DNA of 5,633 bases from Candidatus Alkanophagales archaeon (lineage in GTDB: Archaea > Halobacteriota > Syntropharchaeia > Alkanophagales > B39-G2). The notes under the pieces were generated by a model. The model worked only from the letters and a program-made list of their open reading frames with translations, was not told the DNA's origin and did no database searches. The stretch is taken from contig QMVQ01000120.1 in the NCBI GenBank assembly GCA_003661185.1, positions 1 through 5,633 on the forward strand, written 5' to 3'. Below, in pieces: positions 1-5,523 of this stretch (its first letter is position 1; every line of letters begins with the position of its first letter). A program made the translations under genes and the position numbers.

Positions 1-239
1 AGCCGATGGTTCACCATCTGCAAAACCTTAGAGTTGACCGCGTTCAGCTCAGGTCTCTCCTCCTTGAGGAGGACGATAAGAGCCTGCGTATCCTTCTGCT
101 TTAGCTTCCTCCCTTCTCCCCTCGCCCTGTTCACCTCCTCCAAGAGACGGTTGTAGAGCCACCTGCATCGCTCTAATACGAACAACAGCTTCTTCTCCTG
201 CTCCTCCGTTGGATATAACCTGAACTTGTAGGTTATCAT
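1..239 (-). CDS. tnpB: Partial TnpB (IS200/IS605-type RNA-guided nuclease), N-terminal part only
   Basis: Reading the minus strand from the ATG at 239 gives 79 open codons that run off the left edge, so only the N-terminal fifth or so of a protein usually 350-450 aa long is visible. The product begins MITYKFRLYPTEEQEKKL, continues with CRWLYNRLLEEV around residues 25-36, and ends with NSKVLQMVNHRL at 69-80. These match the N-terminal helix-turn-helix region (OrfB_IS605 type) of TnpB: the KFRLYPT start, the C-x-W-x-YN core and the SKVLQ-V--RL helix. TnpB proteins are RNA-guided DNA nucleases encoded by IS200/IS605 and IS607 elements. The RuvC catalytic residues and zinc ribbon lie outside the window, so I cannot say whether the gene is intact. 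No tnpA transposase is visible behind it before gatD, which fits a tnpB-only (IS1341-type) element or a domesticated copy. Confidence 0.85.
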   Translation of the reverse strand, partial: MITYKFRLYPTEEQEKKLLFVLERCRWLYNRLLEEVNRARGEGRKLKQKDTQALIVLLKEERPELNAVNSKVLQMVNHR

Positions 240-268
240 TTCGCTTCCTGCCTCCCCATATGATAGCT

Positions 269-279
269 ATATTATAAAA
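269..279 (-). promoter_or_regulatory. Predicted TATA box of tnpB
   Basis: The minus strand reads TTTTATAATAT here. The centre of TTTATAAT (271-278) is near 274, which predicts a transcription start near 248 and a leader of about 10 bases before the ATG at 239. A GGAGG on the minus strand at 251-255 would lie just upstream of that predicted start, so its use as a ribosome binding site is doubtful. This assignment rests on motif and spacing alone. Confidence 0.5.
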
Positions 280-305
280 CCTACCCACCCACCTCCCCTG
301 CTGTA

Positions 306-327
306 TCCTACCTTTGAAAAAGTAGGA
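306..327. repeat. Small inverted repeat between gatD and tnpB
   Basis: TCCTAC at 306-311 pairs perfectly with GTAGGA at 322-327. The 10-base interior can add two A-T pairs after one mismatch. The hairpin lies about 45 bases past the gatD stop codon and about 67 bases before the tnpB ATG. Two readings are possible: an end hairpin of the transposon carrying tnpB (IS200/IS605 ends carry short imperfect palindromes), or a gatD terminator, since the minus strand has a TTTTT run (317-321) inside it. The rest of the 240-372 gap holds the tnpB promoter and nothing else that I recognise. Confidence 0.4.
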
Positions 328-372
328 ATTAGCAGCAACACCTTCTTAAATTTCAAAATCGGCGTCGTGCAA

Positions 373-1686
373 CTAACTTTCCACGCATAAAACGCAAGTT
401 CGCTCTGAGAGCTCGCCCACAACGTTCGTCTGCATTATCTTTTTCACCTCTTCGACGTCGCTCGTAGCGCCAAGTGCCCACATCAACTTCACGAGTGCGG
501 TCTCGGGGAGCATATCACCACCCTCGATGACGCCTGCTTTTAAAAGGTCTCGCCCGGTGTCGTAGACACGGTCACAGACACGCCCGTAGAGGCACTGTGA
601 CGCCATCACGACGACTACGCCACGCTCCACCGCCCTCTTAATCTTCGGAATCCACTCGCTTGAGACGTGTCCCAAGCCAGTGCCTTCGATGACGACCCCT
701 TTATACCTTTCCAAGAAAAACTCAATAACTTCCGGGTCTGCTCCGGGGTAGAACTTCACGAGCGCACACCTTTTCTCGATGTGCGCCCGCAGCTCAGGCT
801 CAACTTCGCCCCGCCGCCTGTAATTCTCGTCAAGAATTTCTATCTTCAAGTCTTCGATACGAGGCACGCCTGCTTTAGAGCCGTAATGCACTTTTGCGAG
901 CGGCAATGCGTTTATCGAGCGGAAAGCATCTCGGGCGGAAGTGTGCATCTTTCGCACTCTCGTGCCACGGTGCACGTAGCAGAAGTCATCGGACGTGCCC
1001 CCATGCATCACGATAGTTACTTCCGCGATGTCGGAAGTAGCAACTTTTGCCGCACAGATGGCGTTCATTGCGCTGTCGCTCGACGGGCGGTCTGCGCTGC
1101 GCTGCGAGCCGACCAGCACCACCGGAACCGGCGAGCGCAGCATGAAGGAGAGCGCCGCCGCCGTGTAGCCCATAGTATCCGTCCCATGGGTAATAATGAT
1201 GCCGTCAGCGCCCCTTTTCACTTCGTTATAAACCACCTTCGCCAGCTGCATCCAGTGCTCGGGACGCATATTCTCGCTCAGTATGCTGTAAATTACCTTG
1301 CCCTCAATGTTCGCAAGCTCCTCAAGCTCTGGAATCGCCTCTAAGATGTCCTCCGTTGTGAACTGTGCCGTTACAGCACCGGTGCGGTAATCCACCTTGC
1401 TCGCAATCGTCCCACCCGTCGAGAGTATGGAAATAGTCGGCTTTCCCCTTGCCTCTTTTTTCATTTGCCTCTCCGCTCGTGATGTATCTCGTTCTGCTCT
1501 GCCCTCAGTTCCGCTTATGACCTCGATTTCGGCGTTTTCAGGGCGTATGCCGATGTTGTAGCCGTTGTCGAGCTTTATAACTATGTTCTTGGAAAACGCT
1601 GTCGGCATTACTGTGCCTTCATAGACAACGACACCTTTCCTTGTCCGCTTTTTCACTCTTATACGGGCGCCCTCGCTGAATTGCAT
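373..1686 (-). CDS. gatD: Glutamyl-tRNA(Gln) amidotransferase subunit D (archaeal)
   Basis: GatD is the ammonia-producing subunit of the archaeal GatDE complex. It hydrolyses glutamine, and GatE uses the ammonia to convert Glu-tRNA(Gln) to Gln-tRNA(Gln) in the cytoplasm. The 437-aa length is typical. Residues 1-57 form the small beta-barrel domain found in GatD (GARIRVKKRTRKG, then NGYNIGIRPENAEIEVI), followed by a charged linker at about 58-82. An asparaginase-like domain fills the rest. Its catalytic motifs are present: STGGTIAS with Thr93, THGTDTM with Thr169 and Asp170, and RVRKMHTS with the probable catalytic Lys246. The start at 1686 is supported by the full barrel domain and by a TATA box 26 bases upstream that predicts a leaderless mRNA. 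The end is a TAG at 373-375. GatE, its obligate partner, is not adjacent: the nuclease gene precedes it and tnpB follows. Confidence 0.96.
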   Translation of the reverse strand: MQFSEGARIRVKKRTRKGVVVYEGTVMPTAFSKNIVIKLDNGYNIGIRPENAEIEVISGTEGRAERDTSRAERQMKKEARGKPTISILSTGGTIASKVDYRTGAVTAQFTTEDILEAIPELEELANIEGKVIYSILSENMRPEHWMQLAKVVYNEVKRGADGIIITHGTDTMGYTAAALSFMLRSPVPVVLVGSQRSADRPSSDSAMNAICAAKVATSDIAEVTIVMHGGTSDDFCYVHRGTRVRKMHTSARDAFRSINALPLAKVHYGSKAGVPRIEDLKIEILDENYRRRGEVEPELRAHIEKRCALVKFYPGADPEVIEFFLERYKGVVIEGTGLGHVSSEWIPKIKRAVERGVVVVMASQCLYGRVCDRVYDTGRDLLKAGVIEGGDMLPETALVKLMWALGATSDVEEVKKIMQTNVVGELSERTCVLCVES

Positions 1687-1708
1687 GTTCTTATTTTCTC
1701 CCGGTTGA

Positions 1709-1716
1709 TTTATAAC
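1709..1716 (-). promoter_or_regulatory. Predicted TATA box of gatD (leaderless)
   Basis: The minus strand reads TTATAAAT, with its centre near 1712. The usual archaeal spacing of about 26 bases puts the transcription start at 1686, exactly on the A of the gatD ATG. A leaderless transcript is therefore predicted, and no Shine-Dalgarno sequence is needed. It lies within the 55-base gap after the nuclease gene, which suggests that gatD is transcribed on its own. Confidence 0.65.
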
Positions 1717-1741
1717 TTAACCGCCAGCGTCCTGCAGCTGC

Positions 1742-2506
1742 TCAGAAGCTTTCTGTTGTGAAGTTTTCGAGGGCAGAGAGAATTTCATAATAATACCACA
1801 AACCCGCCCGCTCGTCCTGTGCCGTTTCTTGGTAAGCGAGGTATTCGTCCCTCTTGGCGAACTCGCCCTCAACGTAAACTCTCGCAAAGCCCTCTTTCAC
1901 AAGTTCGGCGTTGAAGTCCGTGCCATCTTCTAAGATAACGTAAGCGAGAAGGCGCCCGTATTTATCCCGCTCGCCCGCAAGCTCGTCAAACTCCAAATAC
2001 ACATGCTTGTCCATAAGTTTACCTTCCGCAAAGCTCTTTACTAAGAACCCCCAGAAGTTAAGCCACCCTGCATCTATCCCACCATACTCCTCAGGCTCGT
2101 TCCCCGAAAGTTCCGGAGCGTCCACGCCGACCAGCCGCACCCTCTCCTCCGTGCCTCCTTCGAGCTCGACGTCGATGGTGTCGCCGTCCACAACGTTTTT
2201 GACGTAAGCTCTAACTCTCTCTTGGGCTGCTGGGAGCGTCGGTGTTGGTGTATGCGTGCCTTCAGTGGCGTTCGGAGTATGCCTCTCCAAAGGCGGCGTT
2301 GCCGTCGTTGAGGTCACGAGCGGCGTGGCTTCCGCAGTCTCCGTCGGTGTTGCCTGCGGCGGCGTTGGCGTCATTAGTGCTGGTGTGGACGTCGGCGTGC
2401 CCTCTTCTAAGGGCGAGGGGGTCGCCTGCTCGTAGCCTATGCGTTCTATGCAGCCTGCAAAGAGAAAAGCTGTAAGCAATAACGCCAGCAAAATTCCCAC
2501 GCGCAT
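1742..2506 (-). CDS. Secreted or lipid-anchored thermonuclease (staphylococcal nuclease family)
   Basis: From the ATG at 2506 the product is 254 aa. Residues 1-18 are a hydrophobic signal segment ending in a lipobox-like FAGC with Cys19, so the protein is probably exported and anchored outside the membrane. Residues about 28-93 form a low-complexity Thr/Pro linker (TPTPP, TPTPT), a likely stalk that may be glycosylated. Residues 97-238 are an SNase domain, a calcium-dependent phosphodiesterase fold that cuts DNA and RNA. By alignment to staphylococcal nuclease the key residues are kept: Asp109 in VVDGDTIDV (Asp21), Arg124, Asp129 and Glu132 in VRLVGVDAPE (Arg35, Asp40, Glu43), and Arg185 in DKYGR (Arg87). 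An in-frame TTG at 2518 would add four residues, but it lies at or upstream of the predicted transcription start, so I prefer the ATG. The role may be nucleic acid scavenging or defence at the cell surface; the substrate is unknown. Confidence 0.9.
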   Translation of the reverse strand: MRVGILLALLLTAFLFAGCIERIGYEQATPSPLEEGTPTSTPALMTPTPPQATPTETAEATPLVTSTTATPPLERHTPNATEGTHTPTPTLPAAQERVRAYVKNVVDGDTIDVELEGGTEERVRLVGVDAPELSGNEPEEYGGIDAGWLNFWGFLVKSFAEGKLMDKHVYLEFDELAGERDKYGRLLAYVILEDGTDFNAELVKEGFARVYVEGEFAKRDEYLAYQETAQDERAGLWYYYEILSALENFTTESF

Positions 2507-2508
2507 GT

Positions 2509-2516
2509 TCACCACC
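2509..2516 (-). promoter_or_regulatory. Ribosome binding site deciding the nuclease start
   Basis: The minus strand reads GGTGGTGA, one mismatch from the archaeal consensus GGAGGTGA, and ends two bases before the ATG at 2506. The spacing is short but acceptable. It falls inside what would be codons 1-4 if translation began at the TTG at 2518, so it argues for the ATG. Confidence 0.5.
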
Positions 2517-2538
2517 AATTTGATATGTGTTGCTAAAA

Positions 2539-2546
2539 GTATATAA
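2539..2546 (-). promoter_or_regulatory. Predicted TATA box of the nuclease gene
   Basis: The minus strand reads TTATATAC with centre near 2542. This predicts a transcription start near 2516 and a leader of about 10 bases that just contains the GGTGGTGA site. It stands back to back with the TATA box of the divergent ATPase gene, whose box starts about 16 bases away. Confidence 0.55.
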
Positions 2547-2562
2547 CATCAGCAAGGAAATT

Positions 2563-2570
2563 TTTATATA
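2563..2570 (+). promoter_or_regulatory. Predicted TATA box of the KaiC-like ATPase gene
   Basis: The plus strand reads TTTATATA with centre near 2566. This predicts a transcription start near 2593, three bases before the ATG at 2596, so the mRNA would be essentially leaderless. It also shows that the in-frame GTG at 2527 cannot be the start, because the promoter would then lie inside the coding region. Confidence 0.65.
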
Positions 2571-2595
2571 TTGGCAGCAGAATGGGGAAAACGTT

Positions 2596-3324
2596 ATGGT
2601 TAAGATAGAAAGAATAAAAACTTACGTCGAGAGGTTAGATGAACACATTGAAGGGGGAATTCCTAAAGGCAGCGTCTCTTTGATATGTGGGATGCCGGGC
2701 TGTATGAAGAGCTCTCTTGCATACAGCATTCTGTATCATAACGCAATAAACGAAGGGCGGCGTGGGCTCTACATAACCTTAGAGCAGCCCATTCCGGATC
2801 TGAAACTGCACATGGCGAAGCTTAATATGAGTGCTGAGAGCGAAAACCTGACGATTGTGGACTACAACACGATAGAGGAGGAAGCAAAAAGCGACATGAG
2901 GTTCGAGACGAACTGGATGAAGCGTGTCAAAAACTACGTAGAGGATGTAAAAAGAAAAGATGCGAGTTTAGAGCTTGTGGTCATAGATTCCCTGAACGCT
3001 TTATACTCATTGACGATGGTCACGAATCCTCGAAAGGAGATATATTACCTTTTTAAAGGGCTAAAGGATACGGAAGTCACGAGCTTTCTGGTCTCGGAAA
3101 TGGAGCTTGCTGAGAAGAGGTTCAGCAGGTATGGCGTGGAGGAGTTTATAGCTGATGCAATAATCCATCTGGATCTGACGAGGAAGGAAGGACCTATTCC
3201 CGAACTTGAGCGTTATCTTTGCGTTGTGAAGATGCGGAGCACGCATCACGACCTGCAATATTTTCCTTTCATGTATGAAGGTGATCGCTTTGTGATTTAC
3301 ACGAAAAAAGAATTGGAGCTTTAA
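2596..3324 (+). CDS. KaiC-like RecA-superfamily ATPase with altered Walker A
   Basis: From the ATG at 2596 the product is 242 aa, one RecA/KaiC-type domain. Residues 15-30 carry the KaiC-family lead-in (DEHIEGGIPKGSVSLICG). The Walker A loop is GMPGCMKS at 32-39, with Lys38 and Ser39 kept but Met37 where the usual GK glycine stands. TLEQ at 61-64 places the presumed catalytic Glu63, and LVVIDSLNALYS at 127-138 is Walker B with Asp131. The C-terminal part has FIADAIIHLDL (184-194) and VVKMRSTHHD (210-219), the K-x-R-x-x-H pattern typical of KaiC-like proteins. Such single-domain archaeal ATPases are thought to act in signalling or regulation, but the partner and role are unknown. No DNA-binding or kinase domain is attached. 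A longer reading from a GTG at 2527 is rejected because it overlaps the promoter. The stop lies 3 bases from the convergent fumarase gene. Confidence 0.85.
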   Translation: MVKIERIKTYVERLDEHIEGGIPKGSVSLICGMPGCMKSSLAYSILYHNAINEGRRGLYITLEQPIPDLKLHMAKLNMSAESENLTIVDYNTIEEEAKSDMRFETNWMKRVKNYVEDVKRKDASLELVVIDSLNALYSLTMVTNPRKEIYYLFKGLKDTEVTSFLVSEMELAEKRFSRYGVEEFIADAIIHLDLTRKEGPIPELERYLCVVKMRSTHHDLQYFPFMYEGDRFVIYTKKELEL

Positions 3325-3327
3325 CTT

Positions 3328-3870
3328 TTAACGGCTTCTTCGCCGCTCGTAAAGGCTATTCCCATGCGCATCTATGGCTACAAGCAGAGGGCCGAGCTTT
3401 TCTGCATGAAAAATCCAGAGGGCTTCGGCGGCGAGGTCGGACCAATGCACCTCTTTTGCCCTTAAAAATTCGGCGGCAAGAGCGCCACAGCCGCCAGTCA
3501 TCGCAAGATACACGGCGCCGTGCTTTCTCATCGCTTCCTTCACGGCGGCATCCATTCCGCCTTTCCCTATTATCGCCCGTATTTCTGACATTTCCAGAAG
3601 TTTCGTCGTTGTTTCATTCATCCGCCAGCTCGTAGTAGGACCGGCGGCAACGACCTCCCACCCCTCGCCCACCTTACGCACTAAGGGTCCGCAGTGGAAA
3701 ATCACGCCGCCGTTAAGACGCACCGGCAGCATCCTTCCCGCTCTCACGAATTCCAAGATTCTCGCCAGCGTCCTGTCTCTTACGGCGACAACCTCGCCAC
3801 TGACGTAAACGACGTCACCTACCTTCAGCTTCCTTACGTCCTCCTCGGTCAGCGGCGGGCAAAGTTCCAC
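3328..3870 (-). CDS. fumB: Class I fumarate hydratase, beta subunit (C-terminal-type)
   Basis: Two-subunit class I fumarases are [4Fe-4S] enzymes that interconvert fumarate and malate. The alpha chain holds the cluster and this beta chain completes the active site. From the GTG at 3870 the product is 180 aa, as expected for a beta subunit. It starts MELCPPLTEEDVRKLKVGDV, the usual family opening. Later motifs are FHCGPLV (58-64), AAGPTTSWRMN (75-85), IGKGGMDAAV (101-110), TGGCGALAA (125-133) and a C-terminal IDAHGNSLYE (166-175). An upstream ATG at 3981 would add 37 residues unlike the family that overlap the divergent gene; the TATA box 26 bases before the GTG supports the short form and a leaderless mRNA. 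Closely related L(+)-tartrate dehydratase beta cannot be fully excluded. The alpha gene is not in the window. In methanogens fumarase serves the partial, often reductive, citric acid cycle. The symbol follows archaeal beta-subunit use and does not mean E. coli FumB. Confidence 0.9.
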   Translation of the reverse strand: MELCPPLTEEDVRKLKVGDVVYVSGEVVAVRDRTLARILEFVRAGRMLPVRLNGGVIFHCGPLVRKVGEGWEVVAAGPTTSWRMNETTTKLLEMSEIRAIIGKGGMDAAVKEAMRKHGAVYLAMTGGCGALAAEFLRAKEVHWSDLAAEALWIFHAEKLGPLLVAIDAHGNSLYERRRSR

Positions 3871-3875
3871 GAAGG

Positions 3876-3884
3876 TATATTTTT
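3876..3884 (+). promoter_or_regulatory. Predicted TATA box of the marker 5 gene
   Basis: The plus strand reads TATATTTTT. With centre near 3880 it predicts a start of transcription near 3906, giving a leader of about 4 bases to the ATG at 3910 or 10 bases to the ATG at 3916. It lies between the fumarase TATA box and the fumarase start codon, so the two core promoters interlock. Confidence 0.5.
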
Positions 3885-3891
3885 GTTTGTG

Positions 3892-3899
3892 ATTATAAA
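3892..3899 (-). promoter_or_regulatory. Predicted TATA box of fumarase beta (leaderless)
   Basis: The minus strand reads TTTATAAT with centre near 3895. The usual 26-base spacing puts transcription start on the G of the GTG at 3870, which predicts a leaderless mRNA and fixes the start codon of the fumarase gene. Confidence 0.65.
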
Positions 3900-3909
3900 G
3901 GAGTAGGGG

Positions 3910-4365
3910 ATGAAGATGAAGGTGCTTGTTTACCCGCCGAACAGTTTGATACTTTCGGACCTTGTAGAACGAGCAGGGCACGAGCCCGTGGTGCTAATGA
4001 AGGAGATAGGTAAGCGGGTTCGAGATGCAGAGATAGATGCACCGCCGCTAAACATCACCGAAGAGGATTTGAAGCGGGCGTTGCGTTACGTCTCCGTAGA
4101 GGAGCCTGCGGGGCTCAAGGGGCGTATCGGAGTTCTCGTCCCGCTGCTTGAGGAGGCAGAGGCTGCGGTCATCGTAGAGAACGCTCCACCTACTTTCGGC
4201 TGCATGGGCTGCGCTGTCGCCGACGAGTATTTCAAATATTTGATAAGGAAAAAGGGCGTTCCTGTGCTCGAGGTCTGCTACGAGGGCGAAGAAAAAATTG
4301 AAGAGCTCGTCTCTGAAATCATGAAGTTCCTTAAGGAGTTGAAACAGCAGGAAGCCTCTGGCTAA
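3910..4365 (+). CDS. Putative methanogenesis marker protein 5
   Basis: The 151-aa product begins MKMKVLVYPPNSLILSDLVE, has RAGHEPVVL at 21-29, and carries NAPPTFGCMGCA at 91-102 with Cys98 and Cys101 in a CxxC pair. A third cysteine, Cys123, follows in VLEVCYEG. I recognise the YPPNSLIL opening and the NAPPTFGCxGC motif as those of the protein called methanogenesis marker 5, a small family found in methanogens and related methane-oxidising archaea. Its biochemical function is unknown, though its distribution ties it to methyl-coenzyme M reductase-based metabolism. The CxxC suggests metal or cluster binding, or thiol chemistry, but this is inference. A second in-frame ATG at 3916 gives the more usual family start (MKVLVYPP) and has GGGG six bases upstream, so the true start may be six bases later. 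The last 22 residues are a charged helix. No operon partner is present: fumarase beta is divergent and the oxidoreductase is convergent. Confidence 0.75.
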   Translation: MKMKVLVYPPNSLILSDLVERAGHEPVVLMKEIGKRVRDAEIDAPPLNITEEDLKRALRYVSVEEPAGLKGRIGVLVPLLEEAEAAVIVENAPPTFGCMGCAVADEYFKYLIRKKGVPVLEVCYEGEEKIEELVSEIMKFLKELKQQEASG

Positions 4366-4396
4366 CGGCGGAGTGCGGCTAAATCGGCTGGAGTGC
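4360..4396. repeat. Two-copy imperfect tandem repeat over the marker 5 stop codon
   Basis: GGCTAACGGCGGAGTGC (4360-4376) is followed directly by GGCTAAATCGGCTGGAGTGC (4377-4396). The two are identical except for three extra bases in the second copy. The TAA stop is inside the first copy. The rest of the 98-base gap up to the oxidoreductase stop has a short T-rich run (4414-4421) and a weak inverted pair, CTTAAAGCG (4401-4409) with CGCTTTTAAG (4459-4468), that could help both convergent transcripts end. Confidence 0.6.
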
Positions 4397-4463
4397 TTAG
4401 CTTAAAGCGTGCGTTACTTTTGCGCCCCGCTGCCGAGCTTGTTGTTCCATCGCAGCATCGCTT

Positions 4464-5516
4464 TTAAGCCTCCTTGAAGTATTCAACTACTTCCTCGGCG
4501 AAGAGCTTGAGCGTGTCCTTCATGTTTTCGTATCTGACGAGTAGTGGCAGGCAAAATTGCTGCACGCCGGCTTTTATGAATTCTTCGATGATTTCTATAC
4601 ACCTTTCTGGAGAGCCGTAGATGAAGCGATTCTCTATGGTCTCATCCGGCAGCCTCTTTGCGAATTCGAGCAGCTTGCGAGCAGAGCTCTCATCGAGCGG
4701 CATTTTCGTTACTCTTAATTCCTCAGGTACTTCCACACCATAGCGGCGCAGCCTCGTCGAAAAATGAGCTAAATTCATCTTCGCCGGCACTTTTATCATG
4801 TTTTCAGCGTCCTCGTCGCTCTTTGCCACGACGCAGTAGGTGTAACATACCGGCGTTATTTCCGAAGCGTCCCTGCCGAGCTCAGCCGCCATCACCCGAA
4901 TTTCATTTAGCGTCTTCGCAAACTCCTCGGGCGTCATGAATGCCGGAACCCAGCCGTCCCCGACTTCGGCGACGAGCTTTAACATTGAAGGCGAAGTCCC
5001 GGCAATCCAGATTGGCGGGTGTGGGTTTTGTATCGGCTTTGGCTGCAGCTTTGCGTTCTTCAGGCTGAAAAACTCGCCGTCGCAGGAAGCTCGTCCCTCA
5101 GAAGTCCACAATTTTTTTATAAGCCGCACCCCCTCTTTGGTGCGTGCTGTGGGCTTGTCGTGGCGCACGCCAAAGGGGATAAGGTTCATACCCTCGCCTA
5201 TGCCGATGCCAAGGACCGTGCGTCCTCCAGATATGATGTCAACGGTCGTTACCATCTGAGCGAGGGCTGCAGGGTGGTGTCGGTGGACGTCGCTGACGAT
5301 GGCTCCGAGCCGGACTTTTTTCGTGACGGTGGCGAGGGCGGCGAGCGTCGTCCAAGCTTCGAGGGCGTCAAATCTCTTTATGCCGAACGCCACGGTGTGA
5401 TCTGCCATGTAAACCGCATCGAGCCCTGCTGCCTCGCAATGCTTTGTAAGCTCCAAAATCAGGCTCCAAGGGTGGAGCGGGAGCATGTAGCCGAAGCCCA
5501 CGCTCTTGTATTTCAT
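4464..5516 (-). CDS. Luciferase-like (LLM) F420-dependent oxidoreductase
   Basis: The 350-aa product is a single TIM-barrel domain of the bacterial luciferase-like superfamily, whose archaeal members mostly use coenzyme F420 for hydride transfer. Visible motifs are GFGYMLPLHPW at 7-17, YMADHTVAF at 36-44, LGAIVSDVHRHHPAALAQ at 70-87, LGIGIGEGMN at 102-111, PPIWIAGTSPSMLKL at 167-181 and GDGWVP at 186-191. Asp39-His40 and Glu108 sit where F420-dependent glucose-6-phosphate dehydrogenase has its Asp39-His40 and Glu109, while the Trp44 of that enzyme is Phe44 here. The GEGMN motif resembles the Fgd and F420-alcohol dehydrogenase branch more than true methylenetetrahydromethanopterin reductase (Mer), which is nearer 320-330 aa, so a Mer label by automated annotation would be doubtful. 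The substrate is unknown. The ATG at 5516 has no adjacent Shine-Dalgarno sequence; a long palindrome ends 7 bases before it. Confidence 0.88.
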   Translation of the reverse strand: MKYKSVGFGYMLPLHPWSLILELTKHCEAAGLDAVYMADHTVAFGIKRFDALEAWTTLAALATVTKKVRLGAIVSDVHRHHPAALAQMVTTVDIISGGRTVLGIGIGEGMNLIPFGVRHDKPTARTKEGVRLIKKLWTSEGRASCDGEFFSLKNAKLQPKPIQNPHPPIWIAGTSPSMLKLVAEVGDGWVPAFMTPEEFAKTLNEIRVMAAELGRDASEITPVCYTYCVVAKSDEDAENMIKVPAKMNLAHFSTRLRRYGVEVPEELRVTKMPLDESSARKLLEFAKRLPDETIENRFIYGSPERCIEIIEEFIKAGVQQFCLPLLVRYENMKDTLKLFAEEVVEYFKEA

Positions 5517-5523
5517 AAGCTTT

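Noticed and set aside
49..288. 79-aa minus-strand frame upstream of the left edge
   Set aside because: It overlaps the tnpB N-terminus in another frame, has a glycine/glutamate/arginine-rich composition and no family features. The tnpB frame from 239 explains the region.
667..1344. 225-aa plus-strand frame
   Set aside because: It lies wholly antisense to gatD, is rich in Arg, His and Cys, and has no recognisable motif. It is a shadow of a well-supported gene.
2228..2425. Repeat array or CRISPR-like signal in the Thr/Pro linker DNA
   Set aside because: The repeats are short, irregular and codon-phased, encoding TP and TPT units. There are no spacers of constant length.
2262..2555. 97-aa minus-strand frame over the nuclease linker
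   Set aside because: It is a frame shadow of the repetitive Thr/Pro linker and reads across both divergent promoters.
2527..2595. N-terminal extension of the ATPase from a GTG
   Set aside because: It would place the TATA box inside the coding region and adds 23 residues before the KaiC-type domain begins.
3871..3981. N-terminal extension of fumarase beta from an ATG at 3981
   Set aside because: It overlaps the marker 5 gene and both promoters and encodes a basic, histidine-rich stretch unlike the family.
4658..5259. Two plus-strand frames (4658-4939 and 4936-5259)
   Set aside because: Both lie antisense to the luciferase-like gene, are serine/proline-rich and have no domain signal.
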